Source: Spirochaetales bacterium
GTDB lineage: Bacteria; Spirochaetota; Spirochaetia; Sphaerochaetales; Sphaerochaetaceae
Length of the DNA: 13,095 nucleotides
Assembly (NCBI GenBank): GCA_022771185.1
Contig: JALFCJ010000210.1
Coordinates: 1-13,095 of the forward strand
Reading direction: 5' to 3'
In this document: piece by piece, positions 1-4,685 of the stretch
How the letters are laid out: each line of letters starts with the position of its first letter
Numbering within the stretch: the first letter of the stretch is position 1
The notes under the pieces: model-generated
Told to the model about the DNA's origin: nothing
Databases searched by the model: none
Seen by the model: the letters and a program-made list of their open reading frames with translations, nothing else
Translations under genes and position numbers: made by a program

Positions 1-782
1 TTTCTTACAGCCTCTGTGTAGTCTCCGGTGTTGATTTCATGGAATGTTAATCCATCTGGGCTGGTGGCTGACCAAAGTCTCTGCGTGTTGACTGTCTTTC
101 CACCATAACCGACGATAGGAGTATCATAAGCGACACCGTTCACCTGTTCTGTGGGGACCCACTTGAATACATCTTTTCCGTTTTCCCTTATGTGGGTTAC
201 ACTGCCGCCGAAATACACAGGGTAGGTGAGGTCAGGCCTCTTCAGTTCCCAAGGGTTGCCGTCTTTAAGCCAGCTGTCCGGCTGCTCTGTCTGATACCCG
301 TTTTTGATCTGCTGGCGGAAAATACCATAGTTATATCTGATGCCATAACCATAGGCAGGGAGTTCCAATGTTGCCAAAGAATCCATAAAACAAGCTGCCA
401 GTCTTCCAAGGCCTCCATTTCCAAGACCTGCATCCGGCTCTGTATCTGCAAGTTCTTCATAATCATATCCAAGGCTTGAAAGGGCATCTTTTACCTGCTT
501 CTCGATTCCAAGGTTTATGATATTGTTTGTCATTGCTCTTCCCATGAGGAATTCCAAGGACAAATAGTAGACTCTCTTGCTATGTTTTGCTCTCTGAGTC
601 TTTCTGGAAAGATCCCACTGGTGAATGATTCTGTCACGGATTGCGTAGGCTATAGCCTCATATCTTCCTTCTTTGGTGGTATGGTAGACATCAGCATCCT
701 GGTTGTACTTCAACTGTTCTGCAAAATCTCTTGCAATGTCTTTTGCAGACTCACCGTATCTGGTGCGTTCTATTTCTGCCAC
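1..782 (-). CDS. glgP: Glycogen/maltodextrin phosphorylase, N-terminal part (runs off the window)
   Basis: This is the first 260 codons of an alpha-glucan phosphorylase, the cytoplasmic PLP enzyme that releases glucose-1-phosphate from glycogen or maltodextrin. Reading the minus strand from a GTG at 782 gives VAEIERTRYGESAKDIARDF, then YYLSLEFLMGRAMTNNI. Next comes the family signature DAGLGNGGLGRLAACFMDS starting at residue 117, followed by YGYGIRYNYGIF and WLKDGNPWE. The catalytic C-terminal domain with the PLP lysine lies beyond base 1. The GTG start is preferred because AAGGAGG lies just upstream (about 788-794) and no in-frame ATG occurs before the conserved core. The reading frame is open throughout. 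It is transcribed divergently from the ribosomal cluster, with a 304-base gap. GlgP and MalP cannot be separated from this fragment. Family assignment is very secure; the exact symbol is less so. Confidence 0.93.
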   Translation of the reverse strand, partial: MAEIERTRYGESAKDIARDFAEQLKYNQDADVYHTTKEGRYEAIAYAIRDRIIHQWDLSRKTQRAKHSKRVYYLSLEFLMGRAMTNNIINLGIEKQVKDALSSLGYDYEELADTEPDAGLGNGGLGRLAACFMDSLATLELPAYGYGIRYNYGIFRQQIKNGYQTEQPDSWLKDGNPWELKRPDLTYPVYFGGSVTHIRENGKDVFKWVPTEQVNGVAYDTPIVGYGGKTVNTQRLWSATSPDGLTFHEINTGDYTEAVR

Positions 783-833
783 GATAGTCCTCCTTATGGA
801 CATATAAAATACATTTTTTATTTCATGTATTTC

Positions 834-855
834 TTGTTATCTAATCCAATAACAA
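834..855. promoter_or_regulatory. Perfect 7-bp inverted repeat upstream of glgP, operator-like
   Basis: TTGTTAT (834-840) and ATAACAA (849-855) are exact inverted copies separated by 8 bases. The centre lies about 60 bases before the glgP GTG start, where a regulator would act. The symmetry is seen directly; a role as a repressor or activator site is inferred. The surroundings are AT-rich, so chance symmetry is possible. I could not place a convincing glgP -35/-10 pair around it. Confidence 0.4.
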
Positions 856-948
856 AGACAATATAAAATAGAAAATCAAAAAAATGAACCTCTGTGGACC
901 GTTACTGTCGACAAATTATCATTTCTTTCAAAAATTTTTATCTGTGAA

Positions 949-989
949 ATGTTGAAAAAACAGGTCAACATCTCTAAAATCAGTAGAGA
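949..989. promoter_or_regulatory. Two adjacent inverted repeats overlapping promoter P1
   Basis: ATGTTGA (949-955) and TCAACAT (965-971) are perfect inverted copies with a 9-base spacer and cover the -35 box. TCTCTA (971-976) and TAGAGA (984-989) are perfect inverted copies with a 7-base spacer and cover the -10 box and the likely start point. The two share base 971. They may be protein-binding sites, or chance symmetry in AT-rich DNA. The second could also form a hairpin at the extreme 5' end of the transcript. Confidence 0.35.
952..980 (+). promoter_or_regulatory. Upstream sigma-70 type promoter (P1) for the tRNA-Thr/rpmG unit
   Basis: TTGAAA (952-957), a 17-base spacer and TAAAAT (975-980) match the TTGACA/TATAAT consensus at five of six positions in each box with ideal spacing. 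An A/T-rich tract (about 927-941) just upstream could act as an UP element. Predicted transcription would start near 987, about 100 bases before the tRNA. Two inverted repeats overlap it (see the entry at 949-989). Confidence 0.6.
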
Positions 990-1025
990 GAATCCCTAAA
1001 TCGACACAAAAGGGGTCACAGGTCA

Positions 1026-1055
1026 TTGACACGATGCGTGATGATTTGCTACAGT
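1026..1055 (+). promoter_or_regulatory. Downstream sigma-70 type promoter (P2) for the tRNA-Thr/rpmG unit
   Basis: A consensus TTGACA (1026-1031), an 18-base spacer and TACAGT (1050-1055, four of six matches) lie just before tRNA-Thr. Transcription would start near 1062, leaving a 5' leader of about 25 bases to be trimmed. The GC-rich stretch after the -10 box (about 1064-1080) could act as a growth-rate or stringent-response discriminator, as is known for stable-RNA promoters; that is inference. Confidence 0.55.
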
Positions 1056-1086
1056 TGCCATTGCGTGTCGCGCTTAGGCGTGCAAT

Positions 1087-1159
1087 GCTCTTGTAGCTCA
1101 GTCGGTAGAGCACCACCATGGTAAGGTGGGGGTCGGCGGTTCAAATCCGCCCGGGAGCT
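1087..1159 (+). tRNA. tRNA-Thr, anticodon GGU
   Basis: A complete cloverleaf of 73 bases. The acceptor stem GCTCTTG/CGGGAGC has two G-U pairs. The D arm is GCTC-AGTCGGTA-GAGC. The anticodon stem CCACC/GGTGG closes loop ATGGTAA, with anticodon GGT at 1120-1122 (decodes ACC and ACU). The variable loop is GGGTC, and the T arm is GGCGG-TTCAAAT-CCGCC. The discriminator base is T (1159), whereas E. coli tRNA-Thr has A. CCA is not encoded and must be added after processing. It lies 34 bases before rpmG, probably in the same transcript. Confidence 0.95.
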
Positions 1160-1167
1160 CAAAATTA

Positions 1168-1181
1168 AGGCCCTATGGCCT
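1168..1181 (+). other. Small hairpin just before the rpmG ribosome-binding site
   Basis: AGGCC (1168-1172) pairs perfectly with GGCCT (1177-1181) around loop CTAT. It starts 9 bases after tRNA-Thr ends and finishes two bases before the rpmG Shine-Dalgarno AGGAG (1183-1187). It could protect the 5' end of the rpmG message left after tRNA release, or modulate initiation. The stem is seen; the role is inferred. Confidence 0.35.
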
Positions 1182-1193
1182 CAGGAGTTGTAT

Positions 1194-1373
1194 ATGGCAA
1201 GTTCAAAGAAGAAAGGCCCAGTAGAAAAGATTGCCCTTCAGTGCACAGAGTGCAAGCAGAAGAATTATACTACAGAGAAGAATCGCCGCAATACACCGGA
1301 GAAACTCGAGCTCATGAAGTATTGCCCATTCGAGCACAAGCACACTCTCCACAGAGAGACAAAGATTAAATAA
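1194..1373 (+). CDS. rpmG: Large-subunit ribosomal protein bL33
   Basis: A 59-residue basic protein, MASSKKKGPVEKIALQCTEC and so on, ending HTLHRETKIK. L33 sits near the E site of the 50S subunit. The first half of a zinc ribbon is present (C17-x2-C20), with the family NYTTEKN and LELMKYCP segments following. The second half reads C44-P-F-E47-H48, so the usual fourth cysteine is replaced by Glu and followed by His. Zinc could still bind through H48 or may be lost. The ATG at 1194 is chosen because AGGAG (1183-1187) is well placed and the Met-Ala-Ser start fits the family; an in-frame TTG two codons earlier is less likely. It sits between two tRNA genes, an arrangement I recall from spirochaetes. 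Confidence 0.95.
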   Translation: MASSKKKGPVEKIALQCTECKQKNYTTEKNRRNTPEKLELMKYCPFEHKHTLHRETKIK

Positions 1374-1384
1374 GTCTGGTATCT

Positions 1385-1483
1385 TCGAGGTGCGAGCAGG
1401 TCAGTAGCTCCAACGGTTAGAGCACTGGTCTCCAAAACCGGGTGTTGGGGGTTCGAATCCCTCCTGGCCTGCTGGCACCTCGA
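1385..1483 (+). other. Extended helix enclosing tRNA-Trp (probable processing stalk)
   Basis: Bases 1385-1397 pair with 1471-1483 directly outside the tRNA acceptor stem. C1397-G1471, G1396-C1472 and A1395-T1473 pair, G1394 faces G1474, and then TCGAGGTGC (1385-1393) pairs exactly with GCACCTCGA (1475-1483). With the 7-bp acceptor stem this makes about 20 stacked positions with one mismatch. Such a stalk could be cut by RNase III to release the tRNA from the rpmG-secE message, and would leave 3' ends upstream and downstream. The pairing is seen directly; the processing role is inferred. Confidence 0.6.
1398..1471 (+). tRNA. tRNA-Trp, anticodon CCA
   Basis: A complete cloverleaf of 74 bases. 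The acceptor stem is AGGTCAG/CTGGCCT with one G-U pair. The D arm is GCTC-CAACGGTTA-GAGC. The anticodon stem CTGGT/ACCGG closes loop CTCCAAA, with anticodon CCA at 1432-1434. The variable loop is GTGTT, and the T arm is GGGGG-TTCGAAT-CCCTC. The discriminator is G, the known identity base for bacterial tRNA-Trp. CCA is not encoded. It lies between rpmG and secE, a common bacterial arrangement. The flanks extend the acceptor helix (see the entry at 1385-1483). Confidence 0.96.
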
Positions 1484-1500
1484 GGCTTTGAGGAGTAGGA

Positions 1501-1680
1501 ATGAAGAAGATTGCAAGATATTTTAAAGAATGCTGGCTTGAGCTGAAGAAGGTCTCTTGGCCTACAAGAGATACAGTTGTACGTTACACAGGTATTGTAA
1601 TCGTATCTACACTTATCTTCGGCATCGTTCTTGGCATCGTCGACGTTGGAATCGGTCAGTTGATGGACCTGATTTTCTAA
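1501..1680 (+). CDS. secE: Preprotein translocase subunit SecE
   Basis: A 59-residue short-form SecE. The N-terminal amphipathic part MKKIARYFKECWLELKKVSW carries the family's LKKVxWP signature (ELKKVSWPTRDT, residues about 14-25). One hydrophobic membrane segment follows (about residues 29-50, rich in Ile, Val and Gly), ending MDLIF. SecE clamps SecY in the inner-membrane export channel. The length is typical of single-span SecE, unlike the three-span E. coli form. AGGAG (1491-1495) precedes the ATG by five bases. It lies 29 bases after tRNA-Trp and 24 bases before nusG, the classic secE-nusG pair. Confidence 0.96.
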   Translation: MKKIARYFKECWLELKKVSWPTRDTVVRYTGIVIVSTLIFGIVLGIVDVGIGQLMDLIF

Positions 1681-1704
1681 TCGACCACAGAATAGGAAAA
1701 AACG

Positions 1705-2277
1705 ATGGAAAAGGGATGGTACGTAATCCAGACATATTCAGGCTACGAACAGAAGATTGAGAAGATCCTCACCAAGTTCATGGAGAAGGATTCTGTGTTT
1801 GCTCAATACTGCACAGGTGTCAATGTCCCCACAGAAAAGGTCAATGTAAAGAATGAGAAGGGTGAACTCAAGATTGAAGAGAGAAAGATTCTTCCTGGAT
1901 ATATTTTGGTTGAGCTCCAGTTGCCTGATGCAGGTTGGAATTCAGTGCTGTCTAAGATTGTCGGCATCAATGGCGTCTCTGGTTTCTTGACAGCTGACCC
2001 TACCGGCAAAAAACCACCTAAGCCTCTCTCAACGGATGAACACAAGAAGATTCTTGTCCGCATGGGAGAGCTTCCTGAAGAAAAGACCTTCAGACCTAAG
2101 CAGGATTTCTCTCTTGGGGAAGAAGTTCTCATTACATCTGGTCCATTTGCTTCGTTCAATGGAACCATTGATGAAATTGACCTCCAGAAGGGTAGGTTGA
2201 GATTGTCTGTACAGATTTTCGGACGTTCAACTCCTGTAGAAGTCGATTTCAACCAAGTAGAAAAGGTTCTCTCGTAA
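1705..2277 (+). CDS. nusG: Transcription elongation/antitermination factor NusG
   Basis: A 190-residue cytoplasmic protein. The N-terminal NGN domain begins MEKGWYVIQTYSGYEQKIEK and includes the family's KILPGYILVE stretch; it binds the RNA polymerase clamp. The C-terminal KOW domain starts near residue 135 (FSLGEEVLITSGPFASFNGT) and ends FNQVEKVLS; it contacts Rho or ribosomal protein S10. The length is slightly above E. coli NusG (181). The ATG at 1705 is preceded by AGGA (1694-1697), a modest ribosome-binding site. It is followed by a structured 159-base gap, not by immediate entry into rplK. Confidence 0.97.
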   Translation: MEKGWYVIQTYSGYEQKIEKILTKFMEKDSVFAQYCTGVNVPTEKVNVKNEKGELKIEERKILPGYILVELQLPDAGWNSVLSKIVGINGVSGFLTADPTGKKPPKPLSTDEHKKILVRMGELPEEKTFRPKQDFSLGEEVLITSGPFASFNGTIDEIDLQKGRLRLSVQIFGRSTPVEVDFNQVEKVLS

Positions 2278-2436
2278 GGGGAGGACTTTTTCCGATTTTT
2301 AACATCTTTATTTAGTAATCTCCCCTCTATGCCAAGCATACAGGGTGGGAGCTCCTCGTTGAGGAGCGTTAATACCAGCGAGGAACCCCGCTTATATCGG
2401 TCAGCTCAGACCAGGTTCCTACGTAAGGAGAAAAAA
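2278..2436 (+). promoter_or_regulatory. Structured 5' leader of the rplK-rplA-rplJ-rplL group
   Basis: There is no gene here, but several exact stems. AGGGGAG (2277-2283) can pair with CTCCCCT (2320-2326). Alternatively CCCT (2323-2326) pairs with AGGG (2342-2345), enclosing TATGC-CAA-GCATA (2328-2340) with one C-C mismatch; the two options exclude each other. GCTCCTC-GTT-GAGGAGC follows (2351-2367). AGGAACC (2381-2387) pairs with GGTTCCT (2414-2420) and encloses GGTC-AGCTCA-GACC (2399-2412). The rplK Shine-Dalgarno AAGGAG (2425-2430) follows at once and could itself pair with CTCCT (2352-2356). A regulatory leader, possibly bound by L1, is likely but unproven. No convincing promoter was seen. 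Confidence 0.5.
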
Positions 2437-2868
2437 ATGGCAAAGAAGAAGGTTACCGCAGTAATCAAGCTTCAGTGCCCTGCTCAGAAGGCTACTCCGG
2501 CACCACCAGTTGGTCCGGCACTTGGTCCTCATGGAGTCAGTGCACCTCAGTTTGTCCAGCAGTTTAATGACAAGACCAAAGGTTTTGAAGCTGGACTTAT
2601 CATCCCAGTCATCATCACTGTCTACTCAGATAAGAGCTTTACTTTTATCCTGAAGACTCCACCAGCAGCAGTTCTTATCAAGAAGGCTCTTGGCATCCAG
2701 ACAGCATCCGGCACACCTAACAAGGTTAAGGTTGGAAAGCTTACAGATGCGCAGCTTACTGAAATTGCTCAGACAAAGCTTGCAGATCTTAATGCATACG
2801 ACATCGATGCAGCCAAGAAGATCATCGCAGGTACAGCACGTTCAATGGGCGTAGAGGTGGAGAAGTAA
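2437..2868 (+). CDS. rplK: Large-subunit ribosomal protein uL11
   Basis: A 143-residue L11. It opens MAKKKVTAVIKLQCPAQKAT, has the flexible PAPPVGPALGPHGV segment (about residues 21-34), and ends with the rRNA-binding domain (KTPPAAVLIKKALG, then IIAGTARSMGVEVEK). L11 binds the GTPase-associated centre of 23S rRNA with the L10-L12 stalk and is needed for RelA activation in bacteria that have it. The ATG at 2437 follows AAGGAG and an A-run; an in-frame extension back to 2329 would cross the structured leader and has no ribosome-binding site. The rplA start follows after one base, indicating translational coupling. Confidence 0.98.
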   Translation: MAKKKVTAVIKLQCPAQKATPAPPVGPALGPHGVSAPQFVQQFNDKTKGFEAGLIIPVIITVYSDKSFTFILKTPPAAVLIKKALGIQTASGTPNKVKVGKLTDAQLTEIAQTKLADLNAYDIDAAKKIIAGTARSMGVEVEK

Positions 2869-2869
2869 G

Positions 2870-3565
2870 ATGAAAAGAGGCAAGAAATATCAGGAAGTCC
2901 TGAAAAAAGTAGACAGAAGCAAGAGCTACACACTCAAAGAAGCTGCAGCACTCGCAAAAGAGTGTTCTTATGCAAAGTTCGATGAGACAGTGGAACTCGC
3001 AGTGAAGCTCACTCTCAAGAAGAGTCAGTCCGTAAGAGACACAGTCGTTCTTCCAAACCAGTTCTCTGCACAGAAGAAAGTTCTCGTCTTTGCAAAGGGC
3101 GACAAGGCTGAAGAGGCAAGGGCAGCAGGTGCAGCTTACGTTGGTGACAGCGACCTCATCGATCAGATCAAGGGTGGTTGGATGGATTTCGACGTCGCAG
3201 TCGCTACTCCTGACATGATGAAGGAAGTCGGTAAGCTCGGTCCTATCCTTGGACGCAGAGGCCTCATGCCTAACCCAAAGACACAGACCGTAACTAACGA
3301 CATTAAGGGAGCTCTCGCAGAGCTCAGCAAGGGTCGTGTAGAATTCCGTTCTGATAAGACTGGAGTTGTACACTTGGCAGTCGGTAAGGTAAGCATGGAT
3401 GCTGACAAGATCACCGAAAACGCAGTTGCTATCATCTCTGAAATCCTCAGAAAGAAGCCAGCTGACGCAAAGGGAGACTATGTCGTTTCTGTAGCTCTTT
3501 CTTCGACAATGGGCCCTGGCGTTCGTGTAGACGTCAAGGATGCAGTTGAATCTGCAAACGCATAA
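2870..3565 (+). CDS. rplA: Large-subunit ribosomal protein uL1
   Basis: A 231-residue L1, close to the E. coli length of 234. It begins MKRGKKYQEVLKKVDRSKSY, contains the conserved core MMKEVGKLGPILGRRGLMPNPK (about residues 115-136), and ends with the TMGPGVRVDV segment. L1 forms the mobile stalk near the E site and, in E. coli, represses its own operon by binding the rplK leader. A purine-rich site inside the end of rplK (GTGGAGAAG) serves as ribosome-binding site. The structured rplK leader just upstream is the obvious place to look for the same feedback; that is inference. Confidence 0.98.
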   Translation: MKRGKKYQEVLKKVDRSKSYTLKEAAALAKECSYAKFDETVELAVKLTLKKSQSVRDTVVLPNQFSAQKKVLVFAKGDKAEEARAAGAAYVGDSDLIDQIKGGWMDFDVAVATPDMMKEVGKLGPILGRRGLMPNPKTQTVTNDIKGALAELSKGRVEFRSDKTGVVHLAVGKVSMDADKITENAVAIISEILRKKPADAKGDYVVSVALSSTMGPGVRVDVKDAVESANA

Positions 3566-3577
3566 TGGAGGACAAAA

Positions 3578-4099
3578 ATGGAAGAATTCAAGGCTCACAT
3601 CAATAAAGCTAAGGAAGATGCTGTTGCTGCACTCCGTGAAGAGTTTGCCGGATACGACGGATACATCTTTGCGGATTACAGAGGCATGACAGTTGCACAG
3701 ATCACTCAGATCAGAAAGGATTTGAGAAAGGATGATGCAGCATTCAAAGTTGTAAAGAACCGCTATGCAAAGATTGCTCTTCAGAACCTTGAGAAGGGTG
3801 GAGCAGAAGAGCAGATGGTTGGTCCTACAGCTGTTGCTCTCGTAAAAGGCGACACAGCTAACGTTGTTGCAAAGGTTCTCTTTGCTGCAAACAAAGACGG
3901 TGTCAATGTTCAGGTCAAGGGTGCTCTTCTTAACGGTGAAGTCCTCTCAGCTGAACAGATCGAAGCAATCTCCAAGCTTCCTACAAAGTTGGAACTCATC
4001 GCTTCTCTCATGGGAACAATGAAGGCTCCAGTCCAGAAGCTTGCTGCAACACTTTTGGCTTACGTCGAGTCCAAGGGTGGCGTTGCTTCAGAAAACTAA
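3578..4099 (+). CDS. rplJ: Large-subunit ribosomal protein uL10
   Basis: A 173-residue L10. The N-terminal rRNA-binding part contains the typical DGYIFADYRGMTVAQITQIRKDLRK pattern (about residues 27-51) and VVKNRYAKIAL. The C-terminal helix that carries L7/L12 dimers ends LAATLLAYVESKGGVASEN. L10 anchors the stalk on 23S rRNA. GGAGG (3567-3571) lies just after the rplA stop, and only 12 bases separate the genes. There is therefore no room for the long L10 leader that controls rplJ in E. coli and B. subtilis. Confidence 0.97.
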   Translation: MEEFKAHINKAKEDAVAALREEFAGYDGYIFADYRGMTVAQITQIRKDLRKDDAAFKVVKNRYAKIALQNLEKGGAEEQMVGPTAVALVKGDTANVVAKVLFAANKDGVNVQVKGALLNGEVLSAEQIEAISKLPTKLELIASLMGTMKAPVQKLAATLLAYVESKGGVASEN

Positions 4100-4107
4100 A
4101 AAAACAT

Positions 4108-4141
4108 ACGGTCCTAGTCTTCGCGTAACCTGCTAGACCGT
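4108..4141 (+). other. Hairpin between rplJ and rplL
   Basis: ACGGTC (4108-4113) and TAG (4115-4117) pair with CTA (4133-4135) and GACCGT (4136-4141), with C4114 bulged; the loop is 15 bases. An A-rich stretch follows, then the rplL Shine-Dalgarno AAGGAG (4155-4160). There is no U-run, so it is not a standard terminator. It may stabilise or separate the rplL message, since L7/L12 is needed in several copies per L10. The function is inferred. Confidence 0.5.
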
Positions 4142-4168
4142 TAAAAAACTTTATAAGGAGAAGATAAT

Positions 4169-4540
4169 ATGGCTACAAAAGAAGAAATCCTAGAATCCAT
4201 CGCAGCTATGAGCGTTATGGAAGTCTCTGAACTCATCAAGATGATGGAAGAGAAGTTTGGTGTTGTTGCTGCAGCTGCTGCTGTTGCTGCTGGTCCTGCT
4301 GCTGGTGCAGCTGAAGCTGCTGAAGAGCAGACAGAGTTCAACGTAACTCTCAAGTCTGTCGATGCTGCTAAGAAGATCGCTTGTATCAAGGAAGTCAGAG
4401 CTATCACAGGTCTTGGCCTCAAGGAAGCTAAGGAACTCTGCGAGAACGGCGGTATGATCAAGGAAGCTGTAAGCAAGGAAGAAGCTGCTTCTATCAAGGA
4501 GAAGCTCGAAGCTGCTGGTTGTGTTGTCGAAGTAAAGTAA
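4169..4540 (+). CDS. rplL: Large-subunit ribosomal protein bL12 (L7/L12)
   Basis: A 123-residue L7/L12, the usual length. The N-terminal dimerisation domain (residues 1-32) starts MATKEEILESIAAMSVMEVS. An alanine-rich hinge follows (about 33-54), coded by a run of GCT and GCA. The C-terminal domain carries TGLGLKEAKELCE, which recruits EF-Tu, EF-G and IF2. Three cysteines (C72, C91, C118) lie in the C-terminal domain, where E. coli L12 has none, and the usual helix-breaking SAP-like turn reads NGG. AAGGAG (4155-4160) sets the start. It is followed by a 145-base structured gap before rpoB. Confidence 0.98.
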   Translation: MATKEEILESIAAMSVMEVSELIKMMEEKFGVVAAAAAVAAGPAAGAAEAAEEQTEFNVTLKSVDAAKKIACIKEVRAITGLGLKEAKELCENGGMIKEAVSKEEAASIKEKLEAAGCVVEVK

Positions 4541-4553
4541 CACAAGTTTATAA

Positions 4554-4613
4554 ACGGTACCCAGTGTTCCATCAGGGGGCACTGGGGCTTTGCCGTCTAT
4601 TTTGACGTACCGT
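4554..4613 (+). other. Nested palindromic structure between rplL and rpoB
   Basis: The outer arms ACGGTAC (4554-4560) and GTACCGT (4607-4613) are exact inverted copies. Inside, CCCAGTG (4560-4566) pairs with CACTGGG (4580-4586), and TTCC/GGGG can extend that stem around loop ATCA with one bulge. The bases after the inner stem (CTTTGCCGTCTATTTT) contain T but no continuous U-run. It could be an attenuator that lowers rpoBC relative to the ribosomal genes, or an RNase III site such as the one known between rplL and rpoB in E. coli. The structure is seen; the role is inferred. Confidence 0.55.
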
Positions 4614-4632
4614 AATACCCTGAAAATATATA
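4602..4632 (+). promoter_or_regulatory. Weak candidate promoter for rpoB-rpoC
   Basis: TTGACG (4602-4607), a 19-base spacer and TATATA (4627-4632) lie 54 bases before the rpoB start. The spacing is longer than ideal, and the -35 box overlaps the arm of the palindrome at 4607-4613. It is a plausible internal promoter, but random AT-rich sequence could give the same match. Confidence 0.3.
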
Positions 4633-4634
4633 AC

Positions 4635-4666
4635 GGAAAGCGAAAGCTCCGGAACGCCTCAGTTCC
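4635..4666 (+). other. Two small hairpins in the rpoB untranslated leader
   Basis: AGC-GAAA-GCT (4639-4648) forms a GNRA tetraloop hairpin, which a GG/CC pair can extend across a two-A bulge. GGAAC-GCCTCA-GTTCC (4651-4666) follows immediately. They end just before the rpoB Shine-Dalgarno GGAGG (4672-4676). They may help position the ribosome or bind a regulator; this is inference. Confidence 0.35.
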
Positions 4667-4685
4667 ATTATGGAGGTACAACGAT

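Noticed and set aside
582..866. Plus-strand open frame of 94 codons opposite glgP
   Set aside because: It lies mostly over the phosphorylase coding sequence in the wrong strand and carries no recognisable motif.
1175..1369. Alternative frame of 64 codons over rpmG
   Set aside because: It overlaps rpmG in another frame; the rpmG frame encodes a clear L33.
2329..2436. Longer L11 start from ATG at 2329
   Set aside because: There is no ribosome-binding site, it passes through several hairpins, and the added residues match nothing in L11, while AAGGAG points to 2437.
2822..3598. Minus-strand open frame of 258 codons opposite rplA
   Set aside because: It mirrors rplA exactly, is Cys-rich without pattern, and has no supporting start signals.
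4560..4600. Rho-independent terminator after rplL
   Set aside because: The stem is good, but the following T residues are broken up by G and C; an attenuator or processing site is more likely.
4590..4685. Longer RpoB start from TTG at 4590
   Set aside because: The frame is open by chance across the structured spacer; the conserved N-terminus and GGAGG support ATG at 4686.
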